A stretch of DNA of 64,000 nucleotides from positions 29,500 through 93,499 of the forward strand of contig CALUXW010000003.1 in assembly GCA_944324865.1 (NCBI GenBank), read 5' to 3'. Source of the stretch: Candidatus Gastranaerophilales bacterium (lineage in GTDB: Bacteria; Cyanobacteriota; Vampirovibrionia; Gastranaerophilales; Gastranaerophilaceae). The notes under the pieces were generated by a model. That model did no database searches, was not told where the DNA came from, and saw nothing but the letters and a program-made list of their open reading frames with translations. The translations under genes and the position numbers were made by a program. Below, piece after piece: positions 52,739 to 61,338 of this stretch. Numbering within the stretch: position 1 is the first letter of the stretch; each line of letters starts with the position of its first letter.

Positions 52739-54965
52739 TTTTTCTTTCCTGATGAACACTCTTGTGCTTGTGCAGATGTTTTTTTGGTTTTGGTCCAAAA
52801 TTTTGGTCTTTTTGCTGAAGTCTTCTTACCGAATAAACATCAGGTATTGATTGTATATTGGCAATAACTTTTTTTAAAGTTTCAATATTGTCAAGCTCAA
52901 TTCCTAAATCTATTATGCCAAATTTTTTGTTTTTTGAATAGCTGTTTGCATAAGAAATATTGGTATCTGCAATTTTTAAAAGAACATCTCTTAAAAGCCC
53001 AACTCTGTCCTGCGTTTCAATTCTAATATGTGCAATATATGTACCTTTAGAAACCTTATCAGCCCATTTTATATCCATCATACGCTCAGGCTCAACATCA
53101 TAAAGACATTTGCAATCTAATCTATGTACACTAACACCCTTAGAACGGGTAATAACGCCGACAATGGGTTCTCCTGGGATTGGAGTACAACACTTTGCAA
53201 GGCTCCAAAGCATATCCTCAAGACCGACAATATCATACTTTCTTGAGTCTTTTTTGCGTTTTTGTGCATCTTGTTGTGTTTTCTCGGGTATATTTTTAAT
53301 ATCTTGCTTTATGGGAGTTGGTTTTTTTAACTTATTTGCAACTTTATGCAAAGTTGTTTCACCATAACCTATAGCAGCAAACAAATCATCCTGGGATTTA
53401 TAATTCATCTCTCTTGCGGCACGTTCAATTTCTCCTATTTTTAAAAGCTCATCAAATACAGGTTTTGTAATATACATTTCGAGATTAGTGCGCCCAATTT
53501 CAATATTTTCTTCTCTGTTGTATTTTTTAAACCAAAGGCGAATCTTTGAAATAGCACTCTTTGTAACAACAAAATTCAGCCAATCAATTTTTGGCATAAA
53601 TTGTTTCGAAGTTAAAATTTCAACAATATCACCATTTTTTAATTTTGTATCCAGTTGTGCAATTCGGCCATTTATAAGAGCACCAACAGTCCTGTGTCCG
53701 ACTTCAGTGTGAATACGGTATGCAAAATCAACAGGTGTTGAATTTGCAGGCAAATCAATAACATCTCCTGCCGGAGTAAAGGCAAAAACCTGATCGGAAA
53801 ACAAATCCAGTTTTACACTTTCAACAAAATCTTTTGCATCAGAAGAATCCTTGTCAATTTCCATCATTTTACGCATCCAGGAAAACTGGACATCGTATTT
53901 ATTGTCCGATTTAACAGAGCCGGACTCCTTGTAACGCCAATGTGCAGCAACACCATATTCTGCCACTTCGTGCATTTCTTTTGTTCGTATTTGAATTTCA
54001 ACAGGTTTATTTTTTGAGCCAATGACAGAAGTATGCAAAGAACGATACATGTTACCTTTCGGCATTGCAATATAATCTTTAAATCTACCCGGAATAGGCT
54101 TAAACTTTGAGTGAATTATACCCAAAACTTCATAGCATGTTTTTTCATCATCAACAATTACCCTTATTGCACTAACATCATATAATTGGTCGAAAGTAAC
54201 ATTTAGCCTTTCCATTTTTTTATAAATGCTATAATAATGCTTAGCACGTCCATTAATTTTTGCATTTATATTGTTATCTTTCAAACTTATTTTTATATCC
54301 TCAATTAGAGCAGAAATTGTTGCATCACGTTCATTCTTTGTTTGGGCAACGAGTTTCGCTATTTCATAATATTTCTCAGGATTTATATATCTCAAAGACA
54401 AATCTTCTAGTTCAGCCTTAATTTTACCAATACCTAAACGATTTGCCAAAGGTGCAAAAATATCTAATGTTTCCTGAGCAATTCTTTTTTGCTTATTTGC
54501 CGCCATATAACCAAGAGTGCGCATATTGTGGAGCCTATCTGCAAGCTTTAAAAAAATTATCCTCACATCTTGTGCCATTGCAATAAACATACGCCTGAAA
54601 TTTTCAGCCTGACGTTCCTCTTTGGACTTAAATTGATATTTTCCAAGCTTTGTCACGCCTTGAACAAGTTTTAAGACATCTGCACCAAAATTTTGCTCAA
54701 TTTCCTCAGGCTTTGTTTCTGTATCCTCAAGGATATCATGCAAAAAAGCCGCAATAATACTATCCTTGTCAGCTTTTAATTCAGTCAAAATTTTTGCAAC
54801 CTCGACAGGGTGTACTATATAAGGCTCTTCGGAAATTCTATATTGTCCCTCATGCAATTTCCTTGCAAACTCAAATGCACGTTCAATATCTGCAATTTCA
54901 TCATTTGGGCGTTTTTGTTTTTTTAAAAGCTCTTTTAATTCTTCGAAAATAACAAGATAGGACAT
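52725..54965 (-). CDS. rel: Bifunctional (p)ppGpp synthetase/hydrolase (Rel/SpoT)
   Basis: Alarmone enzyme of the stringent response, 746 aa. Domains: HD hydrolase with H52, H76-D77 and ADRLHNMRT intact; synthetase with GRAKHYYSIYKKM and the R-F-K-D motif (294-297), the Rel/SpoT type rather than the ExDD of hydrolase-dead RelA; TGS (about 400-460); zinc-finger/helical region with CCTPIPGE; C-terminal ACT (about 660-735). Both activities are therefore predicted. No Shine-Dalgarno site; a weak TAGAAA lies 6 nt before the ATG. First gene of rel-ribF. Confidence 0.95.
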   Translation of the reverse strand: MSYLVIFEELKELLKKQKRPNDEIADIERAFEFARKLHEGQYRISEEPYIVHPVEVAKILTELKADKDSIIAAFLHDILEDTETKPEEIEQNFGADVLKLVQGVTKLGKYQFKSKEERQAENFRRMFIAMAQDVRIIFLKLADRLHNMRTLGYMAANKQKRIAQETLDIFAPLANRLGIGKIKAELEDLSLRYINPEKYYEIAKLVAQTKNERDATISALIEDIKISLKDNNINAKINGRAKHYYSIYKKMERLNVTFDQLYDVSAIRVIVDDEKTCYEVLGIIHSKFKPIPGRFKDYIAMPKGNMYRSLHTSVIGSKNKPVEIQIRTKEMHEVAEYGVAAHWRYKESGSVKSDNKYDVQFSWMRKMMEIDKDSSDAKDFVESVKLDLFSDQVFAFTPAGDVIDLPANSTPVDFAYRIHTEVGHRTVGALINGRIAQLDTKLKNGDIVEILTSKQFMPKIDWLNFVVTKSAISKIRLWFKKYNREENIEIGRTNLEMYITKPVFDELLKIGEIERAAREMNYKSQDDLFAAIGYGETTLHKVANKLKKPTPIKQDIKNIPEKTQQDAQKRKKDSRKYDIVGLEDMLWSLAKCCTPIPGEPIVGVITRSKGVSVHRLDCKCLYDVEPERMMDIKWADKVSKGTYIAHIRIETQDRVGLLRDVLLKIADTNISYANSYSKNKKFGIIDLGIELDNIETLKKVIANIQSIPDVYSVRRLQQKDQNFGPKPKKHLHKHKSVHQERKNENI

Positions 54966-55027
54966 ATATTTTTTCTAACATATAATAATACATGGGAATT
55001 TTACAACTTTGAGGACAATTTTTCTAT

Positions 55028-55339
55028 ATGCCAAATGATGTAAATAAAGTAATTATACCAAAAAATATAAACGAATTTTTAGATTTAATAAAAAACTCCC
55101 CTATTCCCATAAAACTTCAGATAAAGGTATGTGCAAACTCTAAAAAAAATTCAATTGAATTTTTTAAAGAATTTATTAAACTAAAAATTGCAAAACCCGC
55201 AATTGAAGGAAAAGCAAACAAGGAAATCATCAAATATTTAAGTGACATTTTGAATTTACCGAAAAATAATATTAAAATTTTAAATGGAGAAAAATCATCT
55301 GTTAAAATGTTACTATTTATCCCAAAAAGTTTACAATAG
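55028..55339 (+). CDS. DUF167 (YggU-type) protein
   Basis: 103 aa, a small conserved bacterial family of unknown function. Diagnostic blocks: IKLQIKVCANSKKNSI, LKIAKPAIEGKANKEIIKYLSDIL and the NNIKILNGEKSSVKMLLF end (usual pattern V-x-[IL]-x-x-G-x-x-S-R-x-K). A GAGGA lies 12 nt before the ATG, rather far. Divergent from rel. Confidence 0.88.
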   Translation: MPNDVNKVIIPKNINEFLDLIKNSPIPIKLQIKVCANSKKNSIEFFKEFIKLKIAKPAIEGKANKEIIKYLSDILNLPKNNIKILNGEKSSVKMLLFIPKSLQ

Positions 55340-55457
55340 TAGCAGACAAACTTCTTTTTTAAGAAAATTTATGTTATAATTCTTAACAAAAAACGCAATT
55401 ATTATTCTGTATGTGATTTATTACTAACAAGTGAAGAATTTTTTTCGGAAGGTTGAC

Positions 55458-57317
55458 GTGAATTATTATAAAAATCCCCATAATACAGGTCAAACGGGCG
55501 AAGGTGACATAAAAACAGAAGATTCCAAAATTAATATATTGTTTTCTAACCCCATAAATAACCAAAAGAATATACCGCAAAGCAACAGAACAAGTGCAAA
55601 CAGGCTTTACGGTGGATATTCTACTAATTTAAATACAAGAAATCTAAATATTAATTATAAGCAAACGCTTAAAATCATTAACGAAGCTTTAGCACAAAAA
55701 AATGATTTAGGGCAATTATATTACATATTACACAATATTTTGTCTGCCAATATGCAAATTAATTTTAGTGCTCTAGGACTTTTAAATGCGCGATCAAATT
55801 GTATAAATGTAAAATTAATTGACAAAATCGGTTCAATTTACAATACAAAAATAATGCTAAGTGACGATTCAAATCCACTAATAACAAGCTACGCAACAAA
55901 AACAATACAAACTTGTAAAGATAATAAATTCCTAAAAGCCAACTATCTAAACAATTCACCCTGCATTATCTTACCTCTTGTTTCTTTTGGCGAGTGCTTG
56001 GGTGTATTTATTATAGGGGATAATCAATTAAACTGTTGTAATGAATTATACCAATTTTTGGCAAACTATATGGCAATTTTTATACAAAACAGAAATCTTG
56101 CAGAATTAGTTGACAAAAACACAGATATCGATTCCCTTACTGGCCTTGCAAACCATAAGTGCTTTCAAGAAGAACTAATAAGGCAAATCGAAAGTTGCAA
56201 CAAATCCAACTCGCCTCTTTGTGTTTGTATTTTTGACATTTTAAACATCTCGCAAATAAATAGAGAATTTGGACATGCAAAGGGTGACGAAATTATAAAA
56301 ACAGTAGCTAAAAAAATTAAACAAAACATAAGAAATACAGACTTTGCAGGTCGTTATGGCGGAGATGAAATAAGCATAATTATGCCAAATACTTCAACAG
56401 ATGAAGCAAAATATATTGCTGAATATTTGTCTTATGCGCTTTCATGTGTCCTAATTGATGATGTAGGGCCAGTAAAACTTAGCTGTGGAATTGCAACATA
56501 TCCACAAACTTCAAAAAATCACGAAAAACTCGTACTTCTTGCCGAACAAGCAATGTATATATCAAAAAGTAAATGTTACGAGAGCGGAAGCTGCGTAATT
56601 GTAACATCAGAAGACTACAATTTTTGGGATGACGAAGCCTTAAAATGTTTTGCTGAAGTCTTGACTAAAAAACATGCACAAATAGGTGTAGATTTTGAAG
56701 AAGAACTAATACATAAATTTCATAATGAACAAATTTTATCTAGCAAACATATGCTCGAAGTTGTAACATCACTGGCAGGAACAATAGATGCAAAGGACCC
56801 ATACACTAAAGGTCACTCCAGCCTAGTTTCAAGATATTCTGAAGCACTAGCAAGGGCAATACAGCTACCAGAAGCGGAAGTCGAAAGAATAAAACTTGGT
56901 GCACTTTTGCATGATATAGGGAAAATAGGCATACCTGAAACAGTATTAAGGAAACCCGCCATGCTCAATGATGATGAATGGGAAATAATGAAACAACACC
57001 CCGTAATAGGAGCTGAAAAGGTACTTGCACCTAATGAATCACTGCGAGATCTTATACCAATGGTCAAATATCACCATGAGCATTGGGACGGAACAGGCTA
57101 TCCTTGTGGATTAAAGGGGGATGAAATACCGCTTAATGCAAGGATTGTATCTATTGCCGATGCTTATCATGCTTTAGTATCAGACAGACCATACAGAAAA
57201 GGCTTAAGCGTTGAAAAAGCTTGCGAAATTTTAAAATTGGGTGCAGGTGTTCAATGGGACAAAGAATTAGTAAGACAATTTATAATAATTGCTCCAAGCC
57301 TTTCTACTACAGTCTAA
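55458..57317 (+). CDS. GAF-GGDEF-HD-GYP cyclic-di-GMP protein
   Basis: 619 aa from GTG 55458, chosen because GGAAGG lies 5 nt upstream; GTG 55431 would add 9 residues. Domains: unstructured N-terminus, GAF-like sensor (about 65-215), GGDEF domain (about 220-385) with DSLTGLANH and RYGGDEI (301-305; I instead of F), and HD-GYP (about 430-615) with HDIGK (485), HHEHWDGTGYPCG (539 on) and DAYHALVSDRPYR. The phosphodiesterase half looks complete; the cyclase half may be active or a GTP sensor. No membrane segment. Confidence 0.92.
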   Translation: MNYYKNPHNTGQTGEGDIKTEDSKINILFSNPINNQKNIPQSNRTSANRLYGGYSTNLNTRNLNINYKQTLKIINEALAQKNDLGQLYYILHNILSANMQINFSALGLLNARSNCINVKLIDKIGSIYNTKIMLSDDSNPLITSYATKTIQTCKDNKFLKANYLNNSPCIILPLVSFGECLGVFIIGDNQLNCCNELYQFLANYMAIFIQNRNLAELVDKNTDIDSLTGLANHKCFQEELIRQIESCNKSNSPLCVCIFDILNISQINREFGHAKGDEIIKTVAKKIKQNIRNTDFAGRYGGDEISIIMPNTSTDEAKYIAEYLSYALSCVLIDDVGPVKLSCGIATYPQTSKNHEKLVLLAEQAMYISKSKCYESGSCVIVTSEDYNFWDDEALKCFAEVLTKKHAQIGVDFEEELIHKFHNEQILSSKHMLEVVTSLAGTIDAKDPYTKGHSSLVSRYSEALARAIQLPEAEVERIKLGALLHDIGKIGIPETVLRKPAMLNDDEWEIMKQHPVIGAEKVLAPNESLRDLIPMVKYHHEHWDGTGYPCGLKGDEIPLNARIVSIADAYHALVSDRPYRKGLSVEKACEILKLGAGVQWDKELVRQFIIIAPSLSTTV

Positions 57318-58831
57318 TAAAGTATTTTTGCAAAATAAGAACGATCAAATTTTTCTATAAAATAGATTTTATTGGCATTTCTTAAAATCCATTCATTTAA
57401 AAATTGTGAAACTTTTGCATTGGCATAATCATAAGGAAAGTAAAACAAATATGTAACACCTTTTTTTAAGGATTTGTTTAATTTTTTGAAATAAAACTCC
57501 TTAGAATATTTTTCAGCCTCAATTACAATAACATTTTCAACCTTAAAATTGGAACACTCTGTATAATATTTATACTCAACAACTGATGCAGAATTAAGAA
57601 CAAGTATTTCTTTATTTTGTATGTTTAAATTACGCCTTATAAGTTCTAAACCATATCTGGCATCTTCATTTGAGTGAAAAAAAGTAACAATAGAATATAC
57701 GCCACCTTTAAAAAAGTTCTTTAAATAATCTCCAAAATATCCAAAGAAAGAAAAAATAAACAATACCAAAAAGAATAAAAAAGCAGAAAATAATTTTTTT
57801 GACTTAGTAAAATCAAAATCAAACACAGCAGTAATTATAATTATCAAACTCGGGAGTAACCACAAGGCAGTTCTTTTCATAAAAGGATAAATATGCAGAA
57901 TTGAGGCTAAAAATCCAAGTATAATTGACAGCAAAATTAACAAATATATTTTTTTATTAATATTTTTGAAAATATGTACAACTCCAAATAAAAACAAGAC
58001 AATCATAAATAAAATCAGATTATTTGGTGCAAAATAATATTTTAAATTGTCTACAAAAATATTAATTGCTGCACAAAGTGATATCATAAATCCGTTTTGC
58101 CAGTATTGCGGATTAGTTTCAAGCATAGCCGCCCTTGAAGGGAATAAAACAAAGATTGAATACAAAATAAAAACAAAGACAAGTGGAACAAAAAACATAT
58201 AAAAACTTTTATTTAATTTATTTTTAGATTTTAAAATCTCTAAAAACAAATATGCTCCTAAAATAAAGACATAAGAATAAGACATCAAAAAAGGTAAAAA
58301 TGCCAAAACACCCGAAAGAAAGGCTTTTTTAACACTGTATTTTTGAATTTCCAATTTAGAAAAAATTATCAATGACAAAAGATATACAAATACATCAATG
58401 CCATATTGCTTGAATTCTTGCGAATAATATATAAGCGGAGCATTTAGTGCAAAAAGAAGATTTGCTGCAATTAGCGCAAATTTATTTTTAAAAATATTAT
58501 TTGTTATGTAATAAAATAAAAAAATTGAAACGACTGAAAGTGAAAAAGGTAGAAACCTTAGTACTAGCTCACTACAACCAAAAAATAAACTCATAATTTT
58601 AGTCAATAAAACAAAAAACAAAGGCGCACACTGATCATAATTAAGTGGTGCGAATAATTGTCCCAAAGAACAAATATCTTGTATATTGAGCGCAAGTGCA
58701 CATTCGTCACGCCAAAAAGCTCTATTTTGCAAATATACGAAAAATCTCATACCTCCTGAGAAAAGTAATATTATACAAATAAAAAATTTACTCAAAATAT
58801 TTTTACAAAGAATAATATTCAAGTTGCGCAT
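57314..58831 (-). CDS. GT39-like membrane glycosyltransferase
   Basis: 505 aa from ATG 58831 (GGA 5 nt upstream; ATGs at 58852 and 58837 are alternatives). About 11 hydrophobic segments. Family traits of polyprenyl-phosphate-dependent (ArnT/PMT-like, GT-C) enzymes: FWRDECALALN with acidic catalytic residue in the first loop, NYDQCAPLFF, and YYSQEFKQY. Likely transfers a sugar from a polyprenyl carrier outside the membrane. The start lies inside the GT2 gene, which probably makes the lipid-linked donor. Confidence 0.83.
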   Translation of the reverse strand: MRNLNIILCKNILSKFFICIILLFSGGMRFFVYLQNRAFWRDECALALNIQDICSLGQLFAPLNYDQCAPLFFVLLTKIMSLFFGCSELVLRFLPFSLSVVSIFLFYYITNNIFKNKFALIAANLLFALNAPLIYYSQEFKQYGIDVFVYLLSLIIFSKLEIQKYSVKKAFLSGVLAFLPFLMSYSYVFILGAYLFLEILKSKNKLNKSFYMFFVPLVFVFILYSIFVLFPSRAAMLETNPQYWQNGFMISLCAAINIFVDNLKYYFAPNNLILFMIVLFLFGVVHIFKNINKKIYLLILLSIILGFLASILHIYPFMKRTALWLLPSLIIIITAVFDFDFTKSKKLFSAFLFFLVLFIFSFFGYFGDYLKNFFKGGVYSIVTFFHSNEDARYGLELIRRNLNIQNKEILVLNSASVVEYKYYTECSNFKVENVIVIEAEKYSKEFYFKKLNKSLKKGVTYLFYFPYDYANAKVSQFLNEWILRNANKIYFIEKFDRSYFAKILY

Positions 58832-59591
58832 TTTCATCCAACTTTTTAGCATTATTGCTAAATATTTTTGATTTATAAACCCCTAAATTTGCCAAAAAAT
58901 ACTGGACACTAACAACTAACACGCCCAAACCGTATTTAATTGAACGCCTTAAATTGATAGAACTGGCATCAGGAAAATATTTTGTGGGACAAGAAATTTC
59001 ACCAATTTTAAATCCATAATAAAATGTAAGTGCAAGCATTTGATTATCAAAAATAAAATCATTGTCACACTCGGCCAAAGGTAAAGTTTTTAATATATCA
59101 GAGCTAAATGCCCTAAAACCGCTATGGTACTCTGATAATAATTTTCCACAAAAAATATTTTGAAAAAATGTTAGAAATTTATTGGAAATATACTTATATA
59201 TAGGCATACCTCCAATAAGAGCTGAGCCCGTCAACATTCTTGAAGCTATAGCTGCATCGTACTCTCCAAAAGCAATCATGGAAACCATAGCAGGAATTAA
59301 TTTTGGTGTATATTGATAATCAGGGTGTAGCATTACTACAATGTCAGCTTTTTCCTTGAGAGCTGCGATATAACAGGACTTTTGATTAGCACCGTATCCT
59401 AAATTATTTTTGTGCACGATGGTTGTAATACCAAGTTTTTTTGCTATTTCTTTCGTATTATCAACAGAATTGTCATCTACAAGTATAACTGTATCAACAA
59501 TTTTCCTGTAAATTTCCGAAAAAGTTTTTTCAAGTGTTTTCTCTGCATTATATGCAGGCATAATAACAACTACTTTTTTATTATTAATCAT
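58803..59591 (-). CDS. GT2 polyprenyl-phosphate glycosyltransferase
   Basis: 262 aa, DPM1-like. GT-A fold signatures: VVIMPAYNAEKTLEKTF, ILVDDNSVDNTKEIA, HKNNLGYGANQKSC, and MLHPDYQYTPK with the metal-binding D-x-D position occupied by HPD. C-terminal part has an amphipathic stretch but no clear transmembrane domain. Predicted to load a sugar on polyprenyl phosphate for the adjacent GT39-like enzyme. Leaderless-type promoter: TTGCAA, 17 bp, TAAAAT, 6 nt, ATG. Confidence 0.9.
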   Translation of the reverse strand: MINNKKVVVIMPAYNAEKTLEKTFSEIYRKIVDTVILVDDNSVDNTKEIAKKLGITTIVHKNNLGYGANQKSCYIAALKEKADIVVMLHPDYQYTPKLIPAMVSMIAFGEYDAAIASRMLTGSALIGGMPIYKYISNKFLTFFQNIFCGKLLSEYHSGFRAFSSDILKTLPLAECDNDFIFDNQMLALTFYYGFKIGEISCPTKYFPDASSINLRRSIKYGLGVLVVSVQYFLANLGVYKSKIFSNNAKKLDENAQLEYYSL

Positions 59592-59655
59592 ATTTTTATT
59601 TTAGTTGTAAATCAAATTAGTTGCAAATGATAAAATAAAAAAATATAATAGCAAT
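59592..59655. promoter_or_regulatory. Symmetric divergent leaderless promoter with shared -35
   Basis: The whole 64-bp gap is accounted for. TTGCAA (59621-59626) is its own reverse complement. Rightward: 17 bp, TATAAT (59644-59649), 6 nt, ATG 59656. Leftward: 17 bp, TAAAAT (59603-59598), 6 nt, ATG 59591. No Shine-Dalgarno sequence on either side. Both transcripts would begin at the start codon. Confidence 0.75.
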
Positions 59656-61338
59656 ATGAATTCAAATAACGAAACCTCAATAAAATATATTAAAAAATCC
59701 TTTGAACTTAAAAATTCCAAACTGTACAAAGAGGCAATTGAAATGCTTTATAAAGCTTTGGAATGCAAAAATGGTGAAAAAAATGCAGAAATAATTTCAC
59801 AAATTGCAGATTTATATACACTTTTAAAAAATTATGAACGAGCGCTTGAAGAATACGAAAAAGTACTTGATATAGATGAAAATCACACACACTCGTTAGA
59901 TAAAATCTCGCAAATTTATTTTCTTTTGGAAAATTATACCAAGGCACTTGAATATTCAAAAAAATTACTTAAAACTACAAATAATCCGGACTATTTCATT
60001 AATCATTTACAAATTTTATACAAACTTAAATATTTTGACAAAATGAAAGAATTATATGAATCATCGGATATTGAACTGAAAAATAATTCACAAATACTGT
60101 ATATAATGTCAAAAACAGGTCTCTATCCTAAAGAAGAATTTTTAAAACGTGCTGTTGAAAAAAATAATAAACTGGTAAAACCTTGTTTTGATCTTGCCGT
60201 GCTTTATTGGGAAAATGAAAACTATAAGCAAGCCAAAGACTTATTTGAACACATAAACAAACTTGAAAAGAATCCCTTAGCATACTTTTATTTAGGTTTA
60301 ATTGAGCACTATGAAGGAAATTTTTTCAATGCAATAGATAATTATTTAGAGTCCATAAAACTTGATAAAACAAACGACAAATGCTACTTTGAGCTTGCAA
60401 AAGCATACATAGACATAAACTGGCTTGATGAAGCACAAATCGCTCTCAAGAGCTCAATTGGTATTCTAAAATTAAAAAATGATACTTCATTAAAGTTGGA
60501 CGAACACCATTTTTTACTTGCCTGGATTTTATCCAAACAAGAAGATGAAAAAAATGCCATTTTATATTTAGATTTAATTGACAAAAACTCAAAAATGTAC
60601 CCAAATGCCCAAATATTAAAAAATACCTTAAAGTTGAATGAATCAAATTATATACAAGCAAAAGAAATACTTGAAAAGTATTATACCAACAACCCTGATG
60701 ATGCAAAAAATCCCATTTTGATAGAGTCATTAGGGAAAGTATATAAACAACTAAAGCTTTATAATGAAGGTGAAAAATTATATGAAGCAGCACTTGAAGA
60801 ATTTCCTAATTCAGTTTTTTACACTGTAGAACTGATAGATATTCTAATTGATAACAAAAAACATGATAAAGCACTTGAATATACAAAAAAACTTGAACAT
60901 TTTGCACCAAAATGCCCGAGCACATACAACTCTTTTGCAAGAATATATTACAGGCTTAAAGATTATAATGCAGCAATAGAAAATTTAAAAGTTTTAAATG
61001 AAATGGATATAAACAATGCAGAAGGATTTTACTTTTTAGGGCTTGTACAAAATGATACTTGTCAGGCAGAAGCAGCACTTGAAAATTTTAAAATAGCGCT
61101 TACACTAAACCCAATACCATCAAAGTATTATGCTCAGACTGCACGAGCATATGAAACTATGGGCGATTTAGAAAACGCTATGCTCTACATAAAAGAAGCA
61201 ATTGAAATTTCTCCCCAGGAAATTAACTATAAGCGACAAGCAAAAAATCTTGCACAAAAAATGCACGACAAAGAAAAAGCAGATTATTATAATTCACAAA
61301 TTCTACGCTTGGAAAAACTTTTAAGGCAAAGAGGCTAA
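59656..61338 (+). CDS. Large TPR protein
   Basis: 560 aa, about 12-14 tetratricopeptide repeats over the whole length (for example LYTLLKNYERALEEYEKVLDI, YFYLGLIEHYEGNFFNAIDN, TARAYETMGDLENAMLYIKE). No signal peptide, membrane segment or enzymatic domain, so a cytoplasmic scaffold is likely. Divergent from the GT2-GT39 pair through a symmetric promoter, which suggests shared control with glycan synthesis. The stop overlaps the convergent U32 gene by 4 bp. Confidence 0.87.
   Translation: MNSNNETSIKYIKKSFELKNSKLYKEAIEMLYKALECKNGEKNAEIISQIADLYTLLKNYERALEEYEKVLDIDENHTHSLDKISQIYFLLENYTKALEYSKKLLKTTNNPDYFINHLQILYKLKYFDKMKELYESSDIELKNNSQILYIMSKTGLYPKEEFLKRAVEKNNKLVKPCFDLAVLYWENENYKQAKDLFEHINKLEKNPLAYFYLGLIEHYEGNFFNAIDNYLESIKLDKTNDKCYFELAKAYIDINWLDEAQIALKSSIGILKLKNDTSLKLDEHHFLLAWILSKQEDEKNAILYLDLIDKNSKMYPNAQILKNTLKLNESNYIQAKEILEKYYTNNPDDAKNPILIESLGKVYKQLKLYNEGEKLYEAALEEFPNSVFYTVELIDILIDNKKHDKALEYTKKLEHFAPKCPSTYNSFARIYYRLKDYNAAIENLKVLNEMDINNAEGFYFLGLVQNDTCQAEAALENFKIALTLNPIPSKYYAQTARAYETMGDLENAMLYIKEAIEISPQEINYKRQAKNLAQKMHDKEKADYYNSQILRLEKLLRQRG

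Noticed and set aside
52739..52798. N-terminal extension of ribF
   Set aside because: It lies within rel, lacks family similarity, and the ATG at 52738 has a strong AGGAAAG site and the expected MKIF start.
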